From the NCBI GenBank assembly GCA_049511115.1, contig JBEKYH010000138.1, positions 1-10,479 of the forward strand: a DNA stretch of 10,479 bases, read 5' to 3'. The DNA is from JBEKYH01 sp049511115. GTDB lineage: Bacteria; Planctomycetota; Phycisphaerae; Tepidisphaerales; Tepidisphaeraceae. Each line of letters begins with the position of its first letter. Positions within the stretch are counted from its first letter, which is position 1. Of the stretch, positions 1 through 7,200 are shown piece by piece. Position numbers and translations under genes: made by a program. The notes below the pieces were generated by a model, which saw only the letters and a program-made list of their open reading frames with translations, did not search any database and was not told the DNA's origin.

Positions 1-1535
1 AGAATCTGCGCCTCGGCCAGAATTGCCCGCGCGATGCTCAATCGCTGCTTCTGCCCGCCCGATAATTTAAACCCGCGCTCCCCCACGATCGTGTGATACC
101 CTTCCGGCAGTTCCATAATAAAATCGTGCGCGTTGGCCCGGCGCGCCGCCTCGATGATCTGCCCCTCGGTTGCCCCGCGCCGGCCATAGGCGATGTTCTG
201 CCCAATCGATCCGTCAAACAAAAACACATCCTGCGGCACCACCGCCAGCAGCCTGCGGAAACTCGCCAGTTTCAGCTTGCGAAGATCGATGCCGTTGAGA
301 AAGACCTGCCCGCTGGTGGGATCATGAAATCGCGCCACCAGATCGGCCAGCGTCGATTTCCCCGCGCCGCTCGGGCCGACCAGGGCCACCGTTGCCCCGG
401 CGGGGATTTGCAGCGAAATATCGCGCAATACCGGCAAGCCGGCGCGATATGCGAAGCAGACCCGCTCCAGGCGAATCTCCTCCAATGCCGCCGGCGCGTC
501 CTGCGCGTCCGTTGCATCCGGCTTGTCCATCGGCATCGCAAACACGTCAAACACACGCTCCATCGACGCCAACGACTTTTGCGTCTGGCTGAACGCCAGA
601 ATGATTTGAAACACCGGCGGCAGCAGCAGCATGGCGTATATCTGGAACACAAACAGGTCCGCGATGCTCGCCTGATGCCGCAATACCAGCAACCCGCCGT
701 ACCAGACGACCAGAAGAATCGCCGCCGGTTGCAGCAACCCCCATCCCGCCTCCAACAACAACTCCAGCCGCGCGGCGTGCAGAATCGTGCGCAAAATCCC
801 GTGGTGCGCCTCGGCAAACGCCGCCTGCTCGCGCTTCTCGCGCCGAAAGGCCCGCACTACGCGCACGCCGCCGAACGTCTCAATGACGCGCCCATCCACC
901 ACGGCACGCTGGGCCTGCGCCGACCGATACAGCGGCCGCACCCGCCGCAGCCAGATAAACGTGAGTGGTATCAGCGGCGGCAGCAGAATCAGCGCCGAAG
1001 CCGCCAGTCGCCACGACAGATATGCCAATATCGCAACGGTCAGAATCACTCGCACCAGCGCCACCAGCGGATCGATCAGCGCCTGCCGCACCATGCCGCT
1101 GGTCGCGTCCACATCAGTCGAAAGACGTGAGACGATCCCCCCGCCTTTCATCTCCGCCAATTCGCTCATGGGCAATTTCAGCAGACAATCCAGCAGTCGC
1201 GTGCGCAGGCGATAGACGAGTTTTGCGTTGAGTAATGTCAGTCGGTAGCTGCGGAGCGTGTCGAACACCTGCTTCAGAACCAGCAGGCCCAGCATCGCCA
1301 AACCCAGTAAATGAAGTTGCCGGTAATCGGCCGCGGTCCCCTTCGCCTTGGCGAGAACATTATTGATAACCCCCCAAAGCGCCAGCGGCCAGAGCAATTC
1401 CATCCCGGTCGTTGCCAGTGACAGCAAAAACGCCGCCACCAACGCCCACCGGTGCGGCCAGAGCCACCGCACATACTGGCTCAGATACTCCCGCCGCTTC
1501 GCTTGTGGTTTGGGTGGCTTTCCGCCCACGCGCAT
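1..1535 (-). CDS. ABC exporter half-transporter, permease plus ATPase (3' end outside window)
   Basis: This is a membrane exporter subunit with the transmembrane and ATPase domains in one chain, resembling MsbA/ABCB-type type IV ABC exporters; it would act as a dimer in the inner membrane. The frame is open for 511 codons from the ATG at 1535-1533 and leaves the window at base 1. A basic N-terminus is followed by hydrophobic segments near residues 31-55, 73-92, 157-190, 264-287 and 292-316. The nucleotide-binding domain starts around residue 352. It has Walker A GPSGAGKST (387-395), the Q-loop glutamine in VVPQD (Q435) and the signature LSGGQKQR (491-498). Walker B and the H-loop lie beyond the window edge. 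An in-frame stop lies just upstream near 1611-1613, and 1535 is the first ATG after it; no clear Shine-Dalgarno is visible. The gene runs in the same direction as the cytochrome upstream but is separated from it by a long palindrome, so an operon is doubtful. The substrate cannot be told from sequence. Confidence 0.93.
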   Translation of the reverse strand, partial: MRVGGKPPKPQAKRREYLSQYVRWLWPHRWALVAAFLLSLATTGMELLWPLALWGVINNVLAKAKGTAADYRQLHLLGLAMLGLLVLKQVFDTLRSYRLTLLNAKLVYRLRTRLLDCLLKLPMSELAEMKGGGIVSRLSTDVDATSGMVRQALIDPLVALVRVILTVAILAYLSWRLAASALILLPPLIPLTFIWLRRVRPLYRSAQAQRAVVDGRVIETFGGVRVVRAFRREKREQAAFAEAHHGILRTILHAARLELLLEAGWGLLQPAAILLVVWYGGLLVLRHQASIADLFVFQIYAMLLLPPVFQIILAFSQTQKSLASMERVFDVFAMPMDKPDATDAQDAPAALEEIRLERVCFAYRAGLPVLRDISLQIPAGATVALVGPSGAGKSTLADLVARFHDPTSGQVFLNGIDLRKLKLASFRRLLAVVPQDVFLFDGSIGQNIAYGRRGATEGQIIEAARRANAHDFIMELPEGYHTIVGERGFKLSGGQKQRLSIARAILAEAQI

Positions 1536-1608
1536 ATAAGGGAAGTTTACTTTAAAAACTTGCCCACCGCCAAAGATATGCTTCTGGATAAAGAACGGAA
1601 GAAAAACT

Positions 1609-1642
1609 TTTCACCGCGAAGACGCGAAGGACGCGAAGAAAA
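1609..1642. repeat. Intergenic repeat arm of the CGCGAAG type
   Basis: This stretch carries ACCGCGAAGACGCGAAGG followed by another ACGCGAAG unit. Nearly the same sequence occurs in reverse orientation at 4195-4229 and in forward orientation at 7823-7852. It lies in the gap between the cytochrome and ABC transporter genes and has no partner arm next to it. It looks like one half of a dispersed intergenic element and does not look coding. Confidence 0.8.
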
Positions 1643-1655
1643 TCAGAAATGCTCG

Positions 1656-1759
1656 TTAACCGCAGAGGCGCCGAGGACGCAGAGAATGCCAAATTCAAAA
1701 CTCAAATCTGAAACGGATCTCATTGAGTTCCTCTGCGAACTCTGCGCCTCTGCGGTTAA
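1656..1759. repeat. Large intergenic palindrome of the CGCAGAGG type
   Basis: The left arm (1656-1685) and right arm (1731-1759) are inverted copies. Their outer 16 bases pair perfectly (TTAACCGCAGAGGCGC at 1656-1671 with its complement at 1744-1759), and a further CGCAGAG block pairs inside. The spacer of about 45 bases is AT-richer. The right arm ends 15 bases past the cytochrome stop codon, so in RNA the hairpin would form just after that gene and could end or protect its transcript. It has no classic U-run, so a terminator role is inference. The same unit recurs at 4061-4184, 8643-8722 and 10423-10479. Confidence 0.88.
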
Positions 1760-1774
1760 TCTTGTCTTTTCTTC

Positions 1775-3094
1775 TTAGGGATTTCCCTTGATCTGCGTAA
1801 TCGCATCGGCATACTTCGCCGCGTCATCGCCCAGCGGATTGGCGCGATTGTCGAAGAATGTCTTGTACTCCGCCACCAACGCGTCGGGCAATTCATGCTT
1901 GGTGTCGCTGTCCCAGCACTTGGACAGGTACAGCCACCGGGCCGCATAAACAGCCTGCTCGGCGCCGCGACGGTCATAGTTCTTGGCCAGGCCGTCTTCG
2001 GCGTCCAGAACTTTGGCCAGTAAGGCGCCAGTAGCCGTTACATCGGGAGCAAAACCGGATAGATCGGTCGTTAGGACCTTGTCGGCATTGGTGGCAATCA
2101 CGCCGGCCGGGTCCTTCATCTTGGTGGCATCGCCGCCCGCGCCGGCAAGCGCCGTCATGGCGGTGTCTACATCACCCTTCACTTCATTGCCGCATCCGCC
2201 GTCGGTATCGACGAGGATTTGGAACATCGACGCGTGAGCCATTGCCTGATTATAGCTGGCCTTGATCTGGTCGGCAGTGTCGCCATCGCCGATGCGCTTG
2301 ACCAGTTCGTTCATCGCATCACGGGCGCACACGATCTGGCCCGCCGCCCAAAGCTGGGTGGTGTATTGGTCGCTTCGCTTGTCGGTCCAGTGCTTGGGTT
2401 CCCAGGAGGCATATTCATTCAACTCAAACGCCGGTTGCGGATGGCCCGCGTCCACCATCTTGGCGTCAATCGCCAGGTGGCAGCTTGCGCAATTCTCAGC
2501 CCGCAATCCGACCACGCGGACGTCCCAGAAGCCGTCGACCTTGGCCTGCGCCTTGGGATCAAAGCTGTCAGCGTCACGGCGCTTCTGGGCCCAGCCCTTG
2601 TTCTTGTGAGGGGAGCCGTCCGAACCGCTCCACAATTCCGCCGGTCCGTGGCAGGCGTCGCACGTCACGCCTTCTTCAGGCTTGAAGTCCGGCCCGCGCA
2701 GTTCCGCGGGGACATTCAGCGAATGGCAAGATAGGCACTTGGTGCTGGTGGCTGCGTCGCCATAACCGCCCTTGGTGGCAATCGCCTTGGATTGATCGGA
2801 TTGGAGAGTTGTGAATGAGGTGTGGTGCTTATCGGCGCCTGACCAGACGGAATACTCCGTCCCCTGCTTGGCGCCGCTCGGGTCGGCGGGGTCGCCGTGA
2901 CAGGATTTACAGGATGTCGAGCCGAGGAACTTATGCCCCAGCGCGATCAACTCGGCGATCTTCTTATTATCGCCACCCTGATCGTCGGCCGCCTTGACGG
3001 TCGGCCCCAGATCAATGGCTAATATAATAATTGCCGCGGAAATGAGGAGGAAAAGTCCCTTGCGCCCGAGTCCAGCCGATGCGTTCCCTTGCAT
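1775..3094 (-). CDS. Secreted tetraheme cytochrome c (cytochrome c554-like)
   Basis: This is a predicted periplasmic electron-transfer protein of 439 residues. The N-terminus is a Sec signal peptide: RK at 11-12, a hydrophobic core at about 14-30 and a likely cleavage after VKA (residue 35). Four CXXCH heme-binding motifs follow: CKSCH (62-66), CLSCH (120-124), CDACH (145-149) and CASCH (202-206). Extra histidines such as HH (90-91) and the GHPQPAF region (218-223) could be distal ligands. The second half has no heme motif but has single cysteines at 256, 301 and 393. The heme spacing resembles cytochrome c554-type multiheme proteins; the redox partner is unknown and no oxidoreductase gene is adjacent. 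The ATG at 3094 was chosen because it directly precedes the signal peptide and has AAAGGG six bases upstream. The frame is open further up to a TTG at 3241, but that adds 49 residues ahead of the signal peptide and the TTG is part of a TTGACA promoter-like site. Confidence 0.92.
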   Translation of the reverse strand: MQGNASAGLGRKGLFLLISAAIIILAIDLGPTVKAADDQGGDNKKIAELIALGHKFLGSTSCKSCHGDPADPSGAKQGTEYSVWSGADKHHTSFTTLQSDQSKAIATKGGYGDAATSTKCLSCHSLNVPAELRGPDFKPEEGVTCDACHGPAELWSGSDGSPHKNKGWAQKRRDADSFDPKAQAKVDGFWDVRVVGLRAENCASCHLAIDAKMVDAGHPQPAFELNEYASWEPKHWTDKRSDQYTTQLWAAGQIVCARDAMNELVKRIGDGDTADQIKASYNQAMAHASMFQILVDTDGGCGNEVKGDVDTAMTALAGAGGDATKMKDPAGVIATNADKVLTTDLSGFAPDVTATGALLAKVLDAEDGLAKNYDRRGAEQAVYAARWLYLSKCWDSDTKHELPDALVAEYKTFFDNRANPLGDDAAKYADAITQIKGNP

Positions 3095-3100
3095 AGCCAA

Positions 3101-3109
3101 CCCTTTCCC
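3101..3109 (-). promoter_or_regulatory. Ribosome binding site of the cytochrome gene
   Basis: On the minus strand GGGAAAGGG ends six bases before the ATG at 3094. It is a reasonable Shine-Dalgarno sequence and supports this start over the TTG 147 bases upstream. Confidence 0.55.
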
Positions 3110-3213
3110 GGAAATCGAATATGTCCCACCGTTCCCATTCGCCGCCCACGACAAATCGCTTCGCGGCAGACACGGTCCGATAGAAAACCTCACCCTTCCA
3201 CCGTGCCGCCCAT

Positions 3214-3241
3214 AGGTTACGCCGCCAACGCGACTTGTCAA
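3214..3241 (-). promoter_or_regulatory. Putative sigma-70-type promoter of the cytochrome gene
   Basis: On the minus strand a perfect TTGACA (3241-3236) is followed after 16 bases by TAACCT (3219-3214), which keeps the most conserved T, A and final T of a -10 box. Transcription would start near 3207 and give a leader of about 110 bases. The site fits the ATG start at 3094. It was found by eye only, and a consensus -35 can occur by chance. Confidence 0.4.
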
Positions 3242-3459
3242 CCATCGGATTTTTCATCCACCGGCCTTTTTCCGTTTATCGGAGAAAAGAGCGCGTAACG
3301 CAAAAAATAAAGTACGGCGCAACAGGAATCGACAGCAATTGAAAGGGGGAGAAGAGGAGAGTGGGTTTCAAGTCAGGACAAGAACCGGGACGCAGCTAGT
3401 TTTTTTGACATCGACTCTCGACTTTCGCCTTTCGTCCCCAATCGCTGGAATATTTCAGA

Positions 3460-3477
3460 CATTTATATAGAGGCGCA
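3460..3477. repeat. Direct repeat, copy 1
   Basis: CATTTATATAGAGGCGCA matches the sequence at 3558-3575 in 16 of 18 positions, including an 11-base identical core ATAGAGGCGCA. The two copies start 98 bases apart. The reverse complement contains TGCGCCTCT, also seen in the intergenic palindromes, so it may be a remnant of that family. Confidence 0.6.
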
Positions 3478-3557
3478 TCCCGCGTCCTATTACCTTAAAC
3501 CCCTTAATCCCTTGGCCCCTCCTAATCCTTTTGCCCACGCCCGCTGAATTTTCCACG

Positions 3558-3575
3558 CATGTAGATAGAGGCGCA
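3558..3575. repeat. Direct repeat, copy 2
   Basis: CATGTAGATAGAGGCGCA is the second copy of the 18-base repeat whose first copy starts 98 bases upstream. It differs at two positions. No gene is associated with either copy. Confidence 0.6.
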
Positions 3576-3663
3576 GTATATGTCCCATCCACCCCTCCGT
3601 ACCGATGGTCACCCGCGTCTCGAGGCAATCCCGCCCGTTGGCGTCAGCGATCCCGCCCTGCAT

Positions 3664-3990
3664 TTCGCATGGCGAATTTCGCCCCCGACCGTCCCCCCGG
3701 ATTGAAGCTTGTCTGACTGTCTCTATCGACGGCTTGCCAAAACAAGGAATCGCGTGGCCCCACGACTCGCCAGGCGAGCCGCCCGCTTTTCCCCAGCATT
3801 GCAGCGGCGCGGCGGACCCCGCCGCTCCATTACTTGAACGATCGTGTGTGCACGATCCTCATTCCGGCCCAGGGGACTTTCGCCCCGCGCGCTCTCGCTC
3901 GAACCGCCAGGCGACAACCACACACACCGTGCAAAAGGAGTTATAACAACCATTCGCACTTGGCGCCCTGTTCCCGGTCAGTGCGATAAC
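3664..3990. other. Hairpin-dense segment, candidate structured RNA
   Basis: Short near-perfect stems follow one another. TTCGC/GCGAA lies at 3664-3676, with an alternative GGCGAA/TTCGCC at 3671-3683. CGTGG/CCACG lies at 3753-3764 and CTCGCC/GGCGAG at 3766-3778. GCGGCGG/CCGCCGC with a 3-base loop lies at 3809-3825, and GATCGTG/CACGATC with a TGTG loop at 3840-3857. GGGG/CCCC lies at 3872-3886; read on the minus strand it has a GAAA loop closed by C-G. TCGCACT/AGTGCGA flanks 3954-3988. No known RNA class was recognised, and the strand, ends and transcription are unknown. GC-rich DNA yields chance stems, so this is only a candidate. Confidence 0.3.
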
Positions 3991-4020
3991 AGAAGACCCA
4001 ACCAATCCGAAATCCATCGA

Positions 4021-4229
4021 ACCGCCAAGACTCCGAGACACCAAGAAATTCAAAATAAAAGGATTCACCACCCGCTCGGCTGCGCCTCGCTAGAGGACAT
4101 AGAGGACGCAGAGGAAAACCAGGATCAAATTCAATCTGAATTCTGATTTACCTCTGTGTCCTCTGAGTCCTCTGTGGTGAATCCTATCTTTGCATTTCTT
4201 CGCGTTCTTCGCGTCTTCGCGGTGAAAAA
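4021..4229. repeat. Nested intergenic palindrome downstream of addB
   Basis: Two nested inverted pairs fill this gap. The inner one pairs GGATTCACCAC (4061-4071) perfectly with 4174-4184, then 4092-4114 with 4151-4173 (AGAGGAC units, about three mismatches). The outer arms, 4021-4049 (CCGCCAAGAC-type) and 4195-4229 (CGCGAAG type), pair only partly and come from two subfamilies. The structure begins 14 bases beyond the addB stop codon, so it could fold at the 3' end of that transcript. The left inner arm carries an extra 20 bases at 4072-4091. Confidence 0.85.
4072..4091. repeat. 20-base insert inside one palindrome arm
   Basis: CCGCTCGGCTGCGCCTCGCT separates two blocks that otherwise pair continuously with the opposite arm, so it has no counterpart there. 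It lies between ATTCACCAC and AGAGG. A 19-base insert with similar ends lies at the same place of another repeat copy, at 10438-10456. Confidence 0.65.
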
Positions 4230-4242
4230 TCTGGGTTTTCTT

Positions 4243-7200
4243 TTAGATGGAAGCCATAATCTTCAAGGCGGTCTGTCGATTCATCGGTCCCAGCAGATCG
4301 TGCCGGTCGGTCGTTTGGAAGCGGCACACATCGCGGTAATGGCAATGCGAGCAGGGGGTTTGCGTGCCCAGCTTGTACGGCAGGACATCGATTTTTCCAC
4401 CCACGATTTCATCGGCGAGGCGGGCCAGTATGCGGCGGGCATGGTTGAGCAGGCCGTTGAATTCCGCAGGCGCGGCGACGTCGGTTCGTGAGCGCATTCC
4501 AAACTCGGATTCCTTGCTGACATACAACGCCAGCACATCGGAGTAGCGGCTGGGCTGCATGCCGGAGTCCATGTCCGGGGCGAATTGCTCGTTGATGATG
4601 CCGCGCGGTTTGAACTGCAATACGAAGCGCGGGTCATCCGGTTGGATCGCGTCATGTGGTTTCTTATCTTGCGCGTCGCGCCGAATGGGAACCGTAAGCG
4701 CGGCGGCGGGGCGCGATGGGGTTTTATGCGGCGCTTGCGACCAGGCGAGCAGATGAACCGCCTGGGTGAGGCGAAGGCCGTGATAAACCTCGGCCAGGGC
4801 AAGGGCGCCGGCACGCATCCGGTAATCGTAGATGATGGCCGCCCGGCCGTCGGGGGGGAGATCGACCCGGTCAATTTCGCCGCTGAACAGGACGCGATTT
4901 CCAGCGGGAGTGTTTATTTCCAGTGGCGGCAGTCTGCCAGAATCGCCAAAACGCACGGCCGCGTCGGCGGGGCGGAATTCGCTGCGCTGCGAAGCGGCCT
5001 TTTGCGCGGCGACGATTTGCGTGAGGGCGCTTTCGATCCGGTCGATGAGATGCCGGTCGCGCGCCGACGGCGGCGATGCGCCGGTCTGTTCGGCGGCGGT
5101 CGCAACTGCGAGCTGATGCAGGAAGTGGCGCAGTTGATTCGGATTCATCGCGCACCAGTCAGTTTGCCGCGCCAGCAGCTTGTGAAGCAAACGGCTCATC
5201 GCGTGGCGGCAGGCGTGGGCGATTTGCTGGGCATCGCTCGACGCGGCGGCGCGCGGGGAAAGCTGCAAGCCATATCGGGCGAAATGCTGAAAAGGGCAGG
5301 CGCGGAAAACTTCAAGCTGGTGGGCGCTAGTGCGCAGCGGAATGGGGAATAGCTGGGCGGCCGTGGTTCGCGAAAGTTTCGCGTCGTTGTTGTATTTGAG
5401 AGCGGGCCAAGCCAGGCGGCGCAGGCGATAAATGTCGTCGGAGCGCGCGGCGCGCTCTGCCAACCATTGATACAGTGCAGGCCAAGCCGTTTCGCCGTCG
5501 GAAGTTTTGTGTTGTCCCCTCTCCATGTACTCAGGGAGAGGGTTAGGGTGAGGGTCGCCTTTCGCTTTGCCGACGCCATCCGCACTGTCCGAAGAACCCT
5601 CACCCCGGCCCTCTCCCTGAGTACATGGAGAGGGAGAATTCGGCACGAGTGCGGGCGATCGCGCCCAGCGCATCAGGCCGCTGAGAAGCTGGCGGGGAGT
5701 GGAAATGCCGGCGGGGTTAGAGGAATCGCTTTTTTCGGCGAGGCGCTCGATCTGGATGCCAAGGCGGGTTTGCAGTTTGCGCCACAGCGAACCCGGCGCG
5801 AGCTTTCGGCCTGAGTCGTCGGCGGCGGGGCGCATCGCGATGAGGAGATGCGAGGGACGCGTGAATGCAAAGTAGCCGAGAAACTCTTCGTTGAGCGCTT
5901 GCCGCCGCGTGTCGGGTTCGAGATTGGCCACTCCGGCAAGAGCATCTCGATCCGCGTCGCTGAAGATCGGTTGCGGCGGCGGCGACAGGGGAAATTGGCC
6001 GTTGCTCAGGCCGAGGATAATGGCGACTTTCACGGCCGGCGGGCGCGTGCGGTCGATCTGGCCGACGAGAAGCTGATCGACTGTAGGCGGCGCGATGGCG
6101 AGATCAAAAGTCTCCAAGGCGGCGTCCAATGTGGCCTGGAAATCGGCGAGGGTGAGCCGTTCGTCGCCGAGCAAATCGAGAAGTTGTCGAAATAATGCGA
6201 GCAGTTCCGACCAGACCTGCTGGTGTTCCTGAGCCTGCTGATGCGACGCGCTCGCCTTCGCGTCAGCGATCCAGCGGGCGTGGGTCTGGCGAATGCCGCA
6301 TCGTTCAAACAGGGAGAAGAGCGAGTCGCAGATCTGGCGGACCGTGAGGGGGCCAAAGTTCAACGCAGTGATAAACGGGCTGAATAGCTCGCCGATGCGG
6401 CCGCGCAATTTATCCTCGGCCGAAGGGGTCGTTTCGGCGGTTGTCGCGGCGGCGATTTTTGTCCACGCGTCTCTCCGAATGTCGCGCAGGATCAGGTTAT
6501 TCTCCAGCTCGTCCGCCTCGGCGGCAGTGAGGCCACAGAGGCCGGTCTTGATGAGCGTGTTCATCGCGTCGGGATGCCAGGGACTGGCGGCCGCCGAAAA
6601 TGCGGCGCGAATGAATTGGATCAGGGGATGATGCGAGGCGCCGCGCCGATGATCGGTGAAAAACGGGATGCGGTGTTCAGCGAAAGCGGCGTCAAGCAGG
6701 TCCTGATATTCATCAAGCTGGCGGACCAAAAGCGTGATGTCACGATACCGATGCCCATTGGCGACAAGCTCGAGTATCCGCCGGGCGGCGGCATCGACTT
6801 CGGCCCGCTTATCCGGGGCTTCGATGAGTTCTACGCCGGCGGAAGAGGAAGAAGTTTCGGCGATGGCTGGCGACGACAACCATTGCTCGAGCCGTGTAAG
6901 GTTGCGAGTTTGAAACCGCCGGGTCTGCGCGAAAAGCAGGGGAGGATCAATCTTGATTCGATCTTGCACAAATGCATGGTAGAGCTTGCGATATTCCGTC
7001 TCCTGCGAATGGAACAGCCCAAGTTCGTCGGGTTCGTGATGAGGATTAGCCAGCAGCGTCGAGCGCGAGTCCATTGTCAGGCTGACGTGAACCGCCGGGC
7101 AAATGCGGGCCAGCGAGCAGATCAATCGGCGTTCGCGCTGGGTGAAGTGCAAATATCCGTCGATAAAAACCGTCGCGTTTTGCAGGAGGGCGCATTGATC

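Larger units (their letters stand above)
3245..4020. other. Gene-free intergenic stretch
   Basis: Nearly 0.8 kb between the cytochrome promoter and the repeat downstream of addB holds no frame with recognisable protein features on either strand. Open frames here are short, arginine- and proline-rich, and lack convincing ribosome sites. The stretch contains a purine-rich tract at about 3340-3366, a C-rich tract of CCTTAA/CCCC units at about 3492-3530, an imperfect 18-bp direct repeat, and closely spaced hairpins from about 3664 on. It may hold a non-coding RNA or decayed sequence. Confidence 0.6.

Noticed and set aside
93..1130. Long plus-strand open frame opposite the ABC transporter
   Set aside because: Its translation is arginine-, glutamine- and histidine-rich with no domain, while the minus strand gives a full ABC exporter with Walker A and signature motifs. 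It is an antisense shadow.
1452..1778. Open frame across the intergenic palindrome
   Set aside because: Most of its residues are translated from repeat arms and from the opposite strand of the ABC transporter start.
2219..2734. Plus-strand open frame inside the cytochrome gene
   Set aside because: It overlaps the CXXCH-encoding frame on the other strand and shows no recognisable protein features.
3047..3060. GAGGAAAAGTCCC resembling the RNase P RNA signature
   Set aside because: It lies inside the signal peptide coding region of the cytochrome and has no surrounding RNase P-like structure.
3095..3241. Longer N-terminus of the cytochrome from a TTG at 3241
   Set aside because: It would place 49 residues before an obvious signal peptide, and the TTG belongs to a TTGACA promoter-like box. 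The ATG at 3094 has a ribosome site.
3405..3433. Perfect TTGACA on the plus strand
   Set aside because: No acceptable -10 box follows at 16-18 bases and no plus-strand gene lies downstream.
3844..4146. Open frame with AAGGAG ahead of ATTCGCACT (about 3936)
   Set aside because: There is no standard start codon at usable spacing, and the frame reads straight through the repeat palindrome without protein-like composition.
4585..5352. Plus-strand open frame inside addB
   Set aside because: It lies wholly opposite the AddB nuclease domain, whose cysteine and DYR motifs are clear. No ribosome site or family feature supports it.
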